DNA of 40,870 nucleotides from a virus. The notes under the pieces are model-generated. The model was given only the letters and a program-made list of their open reading frames with translations. It was not told where the DNA came from and did no database searches. The DNA is taken from IMG/VR virus record IMGVR_UViG_3300042560_002966, positions 1 to 40,870 of that record, one strand, 5' to 3'. Below are positions 6,769-13,284 of the stretch, one piece after another. Within the stretch, counting starts at the first letter, position 1. Every line of letters begins with the position of its first letter. Made by a program: the position numbers and the translations under genes.

Positions 6769-7155
6769 CTAACATCGTTTTTGTGGCAAATTCTTTCTAA
6801 TACTAAAAGGATTGTAGTAGTTAGGAGCGCTTATGTAGTTTGCATAAACATTTATATACCGTAACGGAGGCTTTAGCACATACAAATAACTGTTCTTTAA
6901 AGCAAAAGCACTCACATTTGAAACTGCAAAAACAGCATCAGAAGTTAAAGCAAAAACTACAGGAGCTTGAGCTAAAACTGATACTTCATAATCAAATGCA
7001 TCAACAGATGTAATTGTAAATGAAGCTACCGGATCGTGCACAGCATCAACGGACAATGTTTTGTTATTCGGGTTTACATTCTCAGGAGGAGAATAAGCTT
7101 GGGCTGAACAAGCTAAAAAAAGCCCAATGCAAGCAATCATAAGAAAATTCTTCAT
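6769..7155 (-). CDS. Small protein with signal peptide
   Basis: A 128-aa protein with a clear N-terminal export signal: Lys at position 3, a hydrophobic core (about residues 4-15) and an AQA cleavage site near residue 20. A Cys at 16 makes a lipoprotein possible but the lipobox is poor. The mature part is rich in Val, Ala, Phe and Tyr with short alternating strands, and ends with a basic tail. No family recognised. It is surprising to find an exported protein between capsid and packaging genes; a lysogenic-conversion or infected-cell envelope role is possible. A strong terminator follows its stop, which fits a separately tuned unit. Confidence 0.65.
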   Translation of the reverse strand: MKNFLMIACIGLFLACSAQAYSPPENVNPNNKTLSVDAVHDPVASFTITSVDAFDYEVSVLAQAPVVFALTSDAVFAVSNVSAFALKNSYLYVLKPPLRYINVYANYISAPNYYNPFSIRKNLPQKRC

Positions 7156-7173
7156 GTGATTTGGTTTTAGGGA

Positions 7174-7395
7174 TTATGATTTTTTACTAATGGCCTTCTT
7201 TTCCGCTTCGGCTTTGTCGGTTTTCTTTACCAAAAAGCTTTCAGAATTAGCAAAAATGTAGTTAGCATCATCAATTGACAATGTATCCATATTAATGTTT
7301 CTGCCAGCAATCTGGTGTTTTTTTTGCGGCACCAAGCAGGCGAATAGTTCGCCTGCTGGACCTGCAATATTGTATGTAACTACTTGCTTATCCAT
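7174..7395 (-). CDS. Hypothetical protein, 73 aa, likely virion-associated
   Basis: Start chosen at the ATG at 7393-7395, two bases past the stop of the 179-aa structural gene; an upstream in-frame Met would overlap that gene. The sequence MDKQVVTYNIAGPAGELFAC leads into a short globular domain (residues 1-55) with a Lys/Glu-rich tail. No family is recognised. Tight spacing to its neighbour and location two genes past the capsid gene suggest a small head or connector protein. Confidence 0.55.
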   Translation of the reverse strand: MDKQVVTYNIAGPAGELFACLVPQKKHQIAGRNINMDTLSIDDANYIFANSESFLVKKTDKAEAEKKAISKKS

Positions 7396-7397
7396 GA

Positions 7398-7937
7398 TTA
7401 AGGAGCCATTGTGATAGCGTAAGCAGCTGGGTAGATGCAAACACCTTTACCAAAGGTTTCGATGTCGAACACTAAACCAGTATCACCTTCGCTAATTTTC
7501 TTAGTATCGAAAGTAGATTTGATTTGAGCTTCTAAACCATCAGTACCCATGAAAAAATGTTGACCATTGTTATCGGGCACCAACACTAACACATCTTTAT
7601 TTTCAATTTGGTTTGCAAAGGCAATTGCTGCAGCTGCATTACCTGGATGACGAAACTGAGCAGCAAGCTTTTTACCAGTAGTGTCTCTAACACCAATGGT
7701 TTCTGCTTTAAACATGCTCATGTCAACAGTACCCTCAACTTTTTTCCAACCATCACCAACACCAAAAGTTACCGCCTCATTTAAGTAAGCAGCATCAGGG
7801 TTAGTGGCAATAGTAGTTTTAATTTCCAAGGCGTTAGCGTTGGTAATTTCGGATTTCAAGCAATATAGGAAGAAAGATTTTGTTCCTCCTGAGCTTTTAG
7901 TTCCATCTTTGGTAACATTTCCAAATGAATATGGCAT
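7398..7937 (-). CDS. Putative virion structural protein
   Basis: A 179-aa protein with the strand-rich, Gly/Thr-rich composition of phage structural proteins (for example KKVEGTVDMSMFKAETIGV and GQHFFMGTDGLEAQIKSTF). I do not recognise a specific family. It might be a head decoration protein or a tail-tube-like protein; the lack of another obvious tube gene in the genome makes the second option worth testing. It lies downstream of the capsid gene and a coiled-coil gene and just upstream of a 73-aa ORF. Confidence 0.55.
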   Translation of the reverse strand: MPYSFGNVTKDGTKSSGGTKSFFLYCLKSEITNANALEIKTTIATNPDAAYLNEAVTFGVGDGWKKVEGTVDMSMFKAETIGVRDTTGKKLAAQFRHPGNAAAAIAFANQIENKDVLVLVPDNNGQHFFMGTDGLEAQIKSTFDTKKISEGDTGLVFDIETFGKGVCIYPAAYAITMAP

Positions 7938-7962
7938 TGTATTATAGTATTAAGTGAAACAA

Positions 7963-8430
7963 TTATTTTTCGATTAAACTTAAAAGCCCAGAGCCGATTT
8001 TTACTAACACATCAACAACTTCTGGGTTAGAAGCTAAATCTGCGCTGCTGTATTTCTTACCCTCAACAGTGGTAAAACCAACTTTTAATTTGTAAGAATT
8101 GCCTTTAGTATCTTCAACAATGATGTTTTTAGAGCTTTGATTTCCTTCCAAGCGTTCAATTTTTTTATTAAGCTCATCAATTAGGCCATCCTTTTCGGCA
8201 TCAATTGACTTTTCTAACTTTTTAGTTAGCTCATCAACTTTAGCTTGAAGCTTTTCGTTTAAGGAACCAACTTCATTAGCATTTGAAATCGCATTGCTTA
8301 AATCACCATCAAGCTTAGCATTGATTTCTTTTAACTCTACAATTTCTGCCTTGTTATTTTCAATAACTATAATTGCCTCTTCTAAATTAGCAGGAGCAAC
8401 TTCGGCAACGTTTTTAGTATTTTTTGACAT
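7963..8430 (-). CDS. Coiled-coil protein downstream of the capsid gene
   Basis: A 155-aa protein. Residues about 18-100 form a long heptad-rich, Glu/Lys/Leu coiled coil (for example LNEKLQAKVDELTKKLEKSI), followed by a compact domain (105-155, SYKLKVGFTTVEGKKYSSAD and on). It sits directly after the capsid gene but beyond a terminator hairpin, so it is probably made in lower amounts. A head fibre or trimeric decoration protein, or an assembly factor, is plausible. No family recognised. Confidence 0.55.
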   Translation of the reverse strand: MSKNTKNVAEVAPANLEEAIIVIENNKAEIVELKEINAKLDGDLSNAISNANEVGSLNEKLQAKVDELTKKLEKSIDAEKDGLIDELNKKIERLEGNQSSKNIIVEDTKGNSYKLKVGFTTVEGKKYSSADLASNPEVVDVLVKIGSGLLSLIEK

Positions 8431-8446
8431 GATTTTTAGTATTAGG

Positions 8447-8474
8447 TAAAAAACAAGGGCACTAGGCCCTTGTT
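8447..8474 (-). terminator. Intrinsic terminator after the major capsid gene
   Basis: A 9-bp stem AACAAGGGC (8452-8460) with GCCCTTGTT (8466-8474) and a 5-base loop is followed in the minus direction by six T. It lies 20 bases past the capsid stop and probably acts as a partial terminator that raises capsid mRNA over the downstream genes. Confidence 0.75.
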
Positions 8475-8493
8475 ACAAAATATTTAATATTGA

Positions 8494-9450
8494 TTAAGGA
8501 TTTAATTCAACATCGTTAGTGAAAACGATTTCAGGAATAACGAAACCAACTCCAAACCAGAAATCAGTAAAGATTTTAATTTGACGATCGATTGATTGTA
8601 CCTGCACCATCTTTTCGTTTTGTGTTTTCTTACTTAAACGCACTGTGTTTTCGTAAGGCGTACACCAAATTTTACTACTTCCATTATGAGAAGCCAAACC
8701 AACTACGGTAATGTTTGACTCAGGAATTTTGAAGGTAGTACCTTTAAAATCTTGGTCCTTACCATATTTTTCGCGGTAACCTCTAATGAAGTTACGAGCA
8801 TGAGTTTGTGACATACACAAATTCATGTTTGCTTTCCAATAGCGAGTATCGATATCATCAACAAAAGCTTCAATCTGACCAAGCAAAGTTGCTGGAGTTG
8901 CAGATAAAGCACCAGTAGCAATTGGGGTGATTCTTGTTTCATCAATCCAGTAGTTAAGTAAAAACTTAATACCGTTCATTGCCTTACTTACCAAACCTGC
9001 AGTACCAGGTGTTGGAGGTGCCAAATATACACCAGAATAAATTTCATTCATTTCTTTATCCTCTTGCAACTGTGGCAACAAATGCTCCTCAATAATCCAT
9101 CTTACAAATGGCCATTGCGCACGGTCAATTTCTTCTCCAGCTAAAAAGCCCAACCAAGAAGCTTCTAATTCATCCGGATAATCTTGGTAATCCATTTTCA
9201 TTTTAAACTGATCAATTTCAACTGGCACAAATTCAGCAGTTCCTGTTGGAGACCACGTTTTTTGGAACGGTTGCAATAAACGAGAAATACGCGCCTCAGA
9301 AGCACGGTATTTAGTATCGTCTGTTACTACGGGACGAAACATCATTTCTGTTTCGCTTGGTCTGTAAAGTTGTTTAACAATACGAGACATGTTTTGGCCA
9401 CTATTGATATAGTAAGCACCAAATTCGGTTATGATATCACTAACTGTCAT
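8494..9450 (-). CDS. Major capsid protein
   Basis: A 318-aa protein of the size and composition of an HK97-fold major capsid protein. The N-terminal region contains the aromatic/acidic FVPVEIDQFKMKMDYQDYP segment typical of the E-loop area, and the C-terminal domain has NMNLCMSQTHARNFIRGY, then SNITVVGLASHNGSSKIWC, matching the P-domain pattern seen in Bacteroidota siphophage capsids. It follows the S49 protease-scaffold gene by about 40 bases, the standard order for these genes, and is followed by a terminator. Family call rests on context plus general pattern. Confidence 0.8.
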   Translation of the reverse strand: MTVSDIITEFGAYYINSGQNMSRIVKQLYRPSETEMMFRPVVTDDTKYRASEARISRLLQPFQKTWSPTGTAEFVPVEIDQFKMKMDYQDYPDELEASWLGFLAGEEIDRAQWPFVRWIIEEHLLPQLQEDKEMNEIYSGVYLAPPTPGTAGLVSKAMNGIKFLLNYWIDETRITPIATGALSATPATLLGQIEAFVDDIDTRYWKANMNLCMSQTHARNFIRGYREKYGKDQDFKGTTFKIPESNITVVGLASHNGSSKIWCTPYENTVRLSKKTQNEKMVQVQSIDRQIKIFTDFWFGVGFVIPEIVFTNDVELNP

Positions 9451-9489
9451 GCTATTTTAATTTTAGAATTTATACTAGGTTGATTTTGA

Positions 9490-9909
9490 TTACTTATTGA
9501 ATAAAGGATTACCATCCAAAGCCTTGTTATGTGGCAACTCTGCAATTGCATTCATATCAGCGCCATTGTGAACAGCAGCAGCGCCTGTTTTACCTTGTGC
9601 CACCACTGTGCTAACAGGTTCAAAAGCTTTTAAACGAGTAACTTCTGCCTGAGCAGTAGTTAAGCTGGTATTAGCAGCGGTTAAATCGTTTGAGGCTTTT
9701 GTTAAGGAAGCAGTTAAAGTTTCTTTTTCAGTGTTCAAAGCAGTAATGCTTTGTTCAGCAGTAGAAACCTGACCTTGCAATGCTACCACAGCAGCATTCA
9801 AGTCGTTCATTTGGCTTTCTGTTAGCTCAGCACTTTCTGTTTGCCCTTCGGCAACAGTAATGTTAAGCATAGCAATTAAAGCTGCGTGTGAGGCTGTTTT
9901 TAATTTCAT
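9490..9909 (-). CDS. Candidate internally initiated scaffold protein
   Basis: An in-frame ATG at 9907-9909, right after the Ser/Asn linker of the protease-scaffold gene, would give a 139-residue scaffold protein starting MKLKTASHAALIAM. The bases before it (ACAATAAC then ATG) resemble the A-rich leaders used elsewhere in this genome. Established precedent: phage lambda C/Nu3 and related S49 or ClpP-type protease genes. Production from this site is inference. Confidence 0.4.
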   Translation of the reverse strand: MKLKTASHAALIAMLNITVAEGQTESAELTESQMNDLNAAVVALQGQVSTAEQSITALNTEKETLTASLTKASNDLTAANTSLTTAQAEVTRLKAFEPVSTVVAQGKTGAAAVHNGADMNAIAELPHNKALDGNPLFNK

Positions 9910-10857
9910 GTTATTGTTTGATTGGTTAGAATTAGAATTTGAAGGCTTAGTATTAGCCAATTCAGCAGCGCGAGCCACAACTTGCTCAAAGCTCATAATG
10001 CCATCGATAAGGCCTTGCTCCTGAGCATCTGATGCTTGAAACATAGCGCCTTTATCCCATTTGCCTTTAGCCTTTAATTTATTGCCTCTGCCATTTTTAA
10101 CAGCAGCAACAAATGCTTCCCTGATAGGGTTAAGCATGTTGGTTTTAATTAACTCGTATTTTGAGTCTAAAGCTTCTTTATAAGGAAGGTTTTTTTCTTC
10201 CGATCCATCGGCATAAATTTCGTGGATAACAAAACCCTCTTTTGCATAAGCAGGTTTAACATCTAATAAACGAACAAAAACACCAACACTTCCAACGCTG
10301 GAAGTATCGTGGCTTACATATAACTCTGTAGTTTGTGAAGCAAACCAATAAGCTGCACTGGCAGCCATACCATCTTCAACAAAACCAAGTACCGGCTTTT
10401 TCTTTTTGGCATTATTAATAGCATCGGCAAAAGTTTGAGTGCCATCTACCATTCCACCAGGTGAGTCAAATAATAATACTATAGAAGATATGTTGTCATT
10501 ATTTGACAAGTTGTTAAGTTGGCGTGCTCTGGTCATACTACCCGCATCACCACAATTATCTTCTTTTAAGATTGCACCTTTAACAGGAATAACTGCCACA
10601 ACTCCTGAAGGAATATTAGCAGATCCATTTGATGAAGCAAATAAAGAAGCAGTAGCCTCACTATTTAAAGTAAGAATTTGATTATTGTCTAAAACAACAA
10701 AAGGAAGTTGATTTTTATCAAGCTCATCATTCGCAGCAAAAGCGGCAGGCTTGCCATTAAGCAGGTTATATATTAACGGTAATTGCGCATTAGCATAGCT
10801 TGGATCAACAAGCCAATTGCCTTTTAAAATGCTACTTATTACATGGTTAATTTTCAT
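9490..10857 (-). CDS. S49 prohead protease fused to scaffold domain
   Basis: A 455-aa protein. Residues 85-300 are an S49/SppA-type peptidase (crotonase-like fold): VVAVIPVKGAIL, SIVLLFDSPGGMVDGT, and the catalytic Ser167 in GMAASAAYW, followed by SSVGSVGVF. After a Ser/Asn linker (306-316), residues 317-455 form an Ala/Thr/Leu-rich domain with a coiled coil (345-410), typical of a scaffold. This is the layout of lambda gpC, where an internal start makes the free scaffold Nu3. Here Met317 (ATG at 9907-9909), just after the linker and preceded by AAACAATAAC, is a candidate internal start. It is the first gene after late-promoter motif 1. Confidence 0.9.
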   Translation of the reverse strand: MKINHVISSILKGNWLVDPSYANAQLPLIYNLLNGKPAAFAANDELDKNQLPFVVLDNNQILTLNSEATASLFASSNGSANIPSGVVAVIPVKGAILKEDNCGDAGSMTRARQLNNLSNNDNISSIVLLFDSPGGMVDGTQTFADAINNAKKKKPVLGFVEDGMAASAAYWFASQTTELYVSHDTSSVGSVGVFVRLLDVKPAYAKEGFVIHEIYADGSEEKNLPYKEALDSKYELIKTNMLNPIREAFVAAVKNGRGNKLKAKGKWDKGAMFQASDAQEQGLIDGIMSFEQVVARAAELANTKPSNSNSNQSNNNMKLKTASHAALIAMLNITVAEGQTESAELTESQMNDLNAAVVALQGQVSTAEQSITALNTEKETLTASLTKASNDLTAANTSLTTAQAEVTRLKAFEPVSTVVAQGKTGAAAVHNGADMNAIAELPHNKALDGNPLFNK

Positions 10858-10859
10858 CC

Positions 10860-10891
10860 GCTGCTAATTATTTTTATCAAAAATCAGCAGC
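10860..10891 (-). promoter_or_regulatory. Hairpin directly before the protease start codon
   Basis: GCTGCT (10860-10865) pairs with AGCAGC (10886-10891), with inner ATTTTT/AAAAAT pairing, two bases upstream of the ATG. It would lie in the mRNA leader only if transcription starts upstream of it; with the -7-like box proposed at 10878-10885 the overlap is partial, so it may instead be a DNA-level dyad. Confidence 0.35.
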
Positions 10892-10922
10892 AATAAGTTG
10901 TTAGCGTGGTACAAAAAGTACC
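10878..10922 (-). promoter_or_regulatory. Late promoter candidate 1 (capsid/packaging operon)
   Basis: On the minus strand the 13-mer TGTACCACGCTAA (10901-10913) is followed after exactly 15 bases by GATTTTTG (10878-10885), close to the Bacteroidota -7 box. The 13-mer overlaps a perfect dyad GGTAC-N5-GTACC (10908-10922). The same motif, spacing and near-identical dyad occur before the portal operon. The start of the protease gene is about 20 bases downstream of the -7-like box. Confidence 0.6.
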
Positions 10923-10928
10923 ATTACC

Positions 10929-11435
10929 TTAATCTATAGCAAAGGGAGTAATTTGTTTTTTACGGCAAATTAAATTGAAGTCGGAGTAATTAAGCGTAGC
11001 AATATCGGCACCACTTGTGCGCTGGCCTCTAACAATTACTGCAGGGCAGTTTACCGTGCCAACAATAAGGCGCACTGGTGTGCCATCATCATAATCGTTA
11101 AGGCTATAAACAATAGCAATAAACTGCGAGCCGATTAATGATAGCAAATGTTGTAAAATACTGTTTTGATCCTTTGGAAAAATACCACTTACAATACATT
11201 CTTCTAAATCATCTCCACTTTCGGGCACATTAGTAATCTTATAATTACAATCGCCATTTTTAAAGTTATACGTATGAAAATCAGAAAAAGAAAAGCCAGA
11301 TCTATATCCAATATCATCTATAGAAATGTAACCCTCTGAATCGGGATTAGGCAAATACAACACCTTTTTAACATCAATAATTTTTAGTGTTTTTACACCA
11401 CCAAAATTGGAGCCGTTTAGTCTATTTATATTCAT
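10929..11435 (-). CDS. Hypothetical protein, 168 aa
   Basis: No family recognised. The protein looks globular and strand-rich: KTLKIIDVKKVLYLPNPDSE, then YRSGFSFSDFHTYNF, an acidic Gly segment, and a C-terminal core SQFIAIVYSLNDYDDGTPVR. Similar overall texture occurs in Bacteroidota phage head-completion or tail proteins, but I cannot place it. It ends just before the late-promoter dyad of the capsid operon and starts 32 bases after the 150-aa gene upstream, so the pair is expressed before or independently of the late genes. Confidence 0.6.
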   Translation of the reverse strand: MNINRLNGSNFGGVKTLKIIDVKKVLYLPNPDSEGYISIDDIGYRSGFSFSDFHTYNFKNGDCNYKITNVPESGDDLEECIVSGIFPKDQNSILQHLLSLIGSQFIAIVYSLNDYDDGTPVRLIVGTVNCPAVIVRGQRTSGADIATLNYSDFNLICRKKQITPFAID

Positions 11436-11467
11436 GGGGCAGTTTGTAACAAAGATTTATATATTAA

Positions 11468-11920
11468 TTATGCAGCGTTTTTTTTATTATAACGCTTGTA
11501 GGTAGTTCTAAAATATTCAACATCGGTTTCAGAGTCGGGCATATTATGATCGGCAATAAACTTTTCGATGCAAGCTTTTGTATCGGTACCAGAAAAACGT
11601 CTATAAAAGCTCATCCATTCAAAAAAGTACTCTTTCATTTTATGCTCTACATAATTATTAAAGTCATCAATGGCTCCTGGTAATATAAAACATTTACGGT
11701 CCATATGTTTATATGAACCTAAAGCAACGCTAAAGCATTTGGTAGTATCGTACTTAATAAATTGCGGACATTTGTTTTTAGTTACCAGCAGGCTACCAAT
11801 AAAAACGCCAAGGCTTTGCTTGTGCGAAAGTTTATAGAAACCAACCGGTGCATATTTGGCCCGCAAAAAAGCAAGAACCCTCAAACTCTTTATTGGAATA
11901 TGCACCGTTTGGTTATCCAC
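11468..11920 (-). CDS. Hypothetical protein, 150 aa, GTG start, possible late regulator
   Basis: A 150-aa basic protein with no recognised family. It starts with GTG (11918-11920); no in-frame ATG lies upstream before a stop. The start is overlapped by a perfect DnaA box (TTATCCACA at 11913-11921). The C-terminus (SETDVEYFRTTYKRYNKKNA) is helical and basic and could bind DNA. Being the first gene after the early operon and just upstream of the late operon makes it the best positional candidate for the activator that would recognise the two late motifs, but this is inference only. Confidence 0.55.
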   Translation of the reverse strand: MDNQTVHIPIKSLRVLAFLRAKYAPVGFYKLSHKQSLGVFIGSLLVTKNKCPQFIKYDTTKCFSVALGSYKHMDRKCFILPGAIDDFNNYVEHKMKEYFFEWMSFYRRFSGTDTKACIEKFIADHNMPDSETDVEYFRTTYKRYNKKNAA

Positions 11921-12023
11921 AAATGAAATATTTACTATTACTATGGACTGCTAAAATAGAGTATTGATGTATCGAAAAAACAATGTTGATTGATTTGTGA
12001 ATAGAATTGTAATACATAACTAA

Positions 12024-12053
12024 GTATATGCGCTATTGAAACAGCGCATATAC
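12024..12053. terminator. Perfect inverted repeat after the early operon
   Basis: GTATATGCGCT (12024-12034) and AGCGCATATAC (12043-12053) form a perfect 11-bp stem with an 8-base loop, six bases past the stop of the 114-aa gene. There is no T run on the minus side, so it may be a weak or factor-dependent terminator, an mRNA 3' stabiliser or an operator. Confidence 0.5.
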
Positions 12054-12059
12054 GGATAG

Positions 12060-12404
12060 TTAGCGGTAATGTTGCGACCACCAACGCTGACAATGTTTGC
12101 ATTTAATTGGGTTTGGTATTTCAATAATGTCAAATTCTTTTCCTTCCATTCCAAGCACATTGCTATGATTTCTTTTGCACCAATAGAATTTATTTCCATC
12201 AAACATTATTGCATCTTCTGAACCATCACCAAATCTTATTTTCTTGTTACAAACAATTGTTCCGTCCATTAATTGCATATGTCGCAAAGAAGAAACCGAA
12301 CCATACTGCCAAAAGAAAACACTACCGCTAACACTATATTGCCGCAAGGCAGGGTGAAGTGCTTCGATTGACATTTTGAATAAATTTTGAACTTCCGTTT
12401 CCAT
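12060..12404 (-). CDS. Hypothetical protein, 114 aa, with Cys cluster
   Basis: No family recognised. The N-terminal half is rich in hydrophobic and Ser residues (YSVSGSVFFWQYGSVSSLRH); the second half has a Gly/Asp turn region (RFGDGSEDAIMFDGNKFYWC) and a C-terminal CKHCQRWW, so a metal-binding or small zinc-ribbon fold is possible with the earlier Cys. It is the last gene of the early block, ahead of a perfect inverted repeat. Confidence 0.5.
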   Translation of the reverse strand: METEVQNLFKMSIEALHPALRQYSVSGSVFFWQYGSVSSLRHMQLMDGTIVCNKKIRFGDGSEDAIMFDGNKFYWCKRNHSNVLGMEGKEFDIIEIPNPIKCKHCQRWWSQHYR

Positions 12405-12463
12405 ATCAACTTTTGTGGTTTAATTCCTGCCCTGACGGCAATATTTGAACGTTATATCAAAGT

Positions 12464-12841
12464 TTACTCTATAACTTGGTTTGCGTATTCTAACAATGTT
12501 TGGGTTAAGCATTTATCACATACATATTGGATGATATATCTTTCTTGGCTGCTTAAAGAAGATTTTTTTAGCCAGATGTTTTCAATGTTTTTAATAAAAA
12601 AAACATAGTTTACATTTCCTTGTTCCGACATTCTATCATACCAATCTCGTTTATATTTCTTACCCTTTGGTGCTGCAGGCCTATTATATCTGTTTTTTAT
12701 TAGCTCAGATACGCTCGTTTGTACAAAACCCATAAAAATATGGTCATTAACTATTTCGCTAATTGATTTAAAATGATAGGATAGTACTGCATTTAGTACA
12801 TCTTCTGTTACTGGTTCTGGAGATAAAGTTTCTGTTTTCAT
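12464..12841 (-). CDS. Hypothetical protein, 125 aa
   Basis: No family recognised. The protein appears mostly helical: an acidic N-terminus, a hydrophobic helix pair around residues 14-50, a basic loop (NRPAAPKGKKYKRDWYDRMS) and a C-terminal helix. Its ATG is preceded by AAATAACGACA, one base different from the leader motif of other early genes, which supports it being real and expressed with them. It lies between the replication genes and the late block. Confidence 0.55.
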   Translation of the reverse strand: MKTETLSPEPVTEDVLNAVLSYHFKSISEIVNDHIFMGFVQTSVSELIKNRYNRPAAPKGKKYKRDWYDRMSEQGNVNYVFFIKNIENIWLKKSSLSSQERYIIQYVCDKCLTQTLLEYANQVIE

Positions 12842-12847
12842 ATTTTT

Positions 12848-12858
12848 TGTCGTTATTT
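12848..12858 (-). promoter_or_regulatory. Start-proximal leader motif, degenerate copy 7
   Basis: AAATAACGACA on the minus strand, one mismatch to the AAATAACTACA leader motif, lies six bases before the ATG of the 125-aa gene. Confidence 0.4.
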
Positions 12859-13077
12859 TTTAATTGAATTATAATACTTAATCATTTCATTTTGCTTAGT
12901 ATGCTCCTTTAGCTTTTTATCTTCAATGGCTTTTTTAAATTCCAAAATTGTAGTTTTATGAATCTTCCCTTTTTCGAAATTTTGGAGGGTAATTTCATTT
13001 TTGTCGATAAAAATGATTTGCCAGCTCGATCGAGTTTCAAAACTCCAATACACAAAAAATAGCTCCGGTTCCATCAT
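12853..13077 (-). CDS. Hypothetical protein, 74 aa
   Basis: A 74-aa protein with an aromatic N-terminal half (ELFFVYWSFETRSSWQIIFI) and a Lys-rich helical C-terminal half. No family recognised. Its stop lies 11 bases before the next start. The upstream region is the iteron-bearing spacer after the primase gene. Coding status is supported by clean frame, tight packing and lack of a better alternative. Confidence 0.5.
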   Translation of the reverse strand: MMEPELFFVYWSFETRSSWQIIFIDKNEITLQNFEKGKIHKTTILEFKKAIEDKKLKEHTKQNEMIKYYNSIKK

Positions 13078-13114
13078 AAAATTTTTTTTTGCCTCTTAAT
13101 TCTGTAAAAAATGC

Positions 13115-13241
13115 AGTCCACGAGTCCACATAGTCCTCATTAGTCCACATGAGTCCACATAAGTCCGACCTATTATAACACATTTTAAAAACTTAAAACA
13201 CTGATAATCAGCTTTGAGGACTTTTGAGGACTTTGAGGACT
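13115..13241. repeat. Inverted iteron arrays, candidate replication origin
   Basis: Six AGTCC units on the plus strand start at 13115, 13123, 13132, 13142, 13152 and 13162, mostly as AGTCCAC, spaced 8-10 bases. After a 50-base AT-rich gap, three GGACT units in the opposite orientation lie at 13218, 13228 and 13237, each within GAGGACT. The spacing near one helical turn is typical of initiator-binding iterons. The array lies in the roughly 200-bp gene-free spacer directly after the primase-ATPase gene. Confidence 0.6.
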
Positions 13242-13284
13242 GATTTTTCCACCATTTTAAAACGCAGCGCATAAATTTCATATT

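Noticed and set aside
12020-12202. A 60-codon minus-strand frame overlapping the 114-aa gene
   Set aside because: It overlaps most of the second half of a better, longer frame and runs through the inverted repeat at 12024-12053.
13115-13241. CRISPR array
   Set aside because: Units are 5-7 bases long, spaced about 10 bases and inverted halfway; there are no repeats and spacers of CRISPR size and no cas genes.
13096-13281. A 61-codon minus-strand frame in the spacer after the primase gene
   Set aside because: It is made mainly of the iteron repeats, so its sequence reflects repeats rather than coding.
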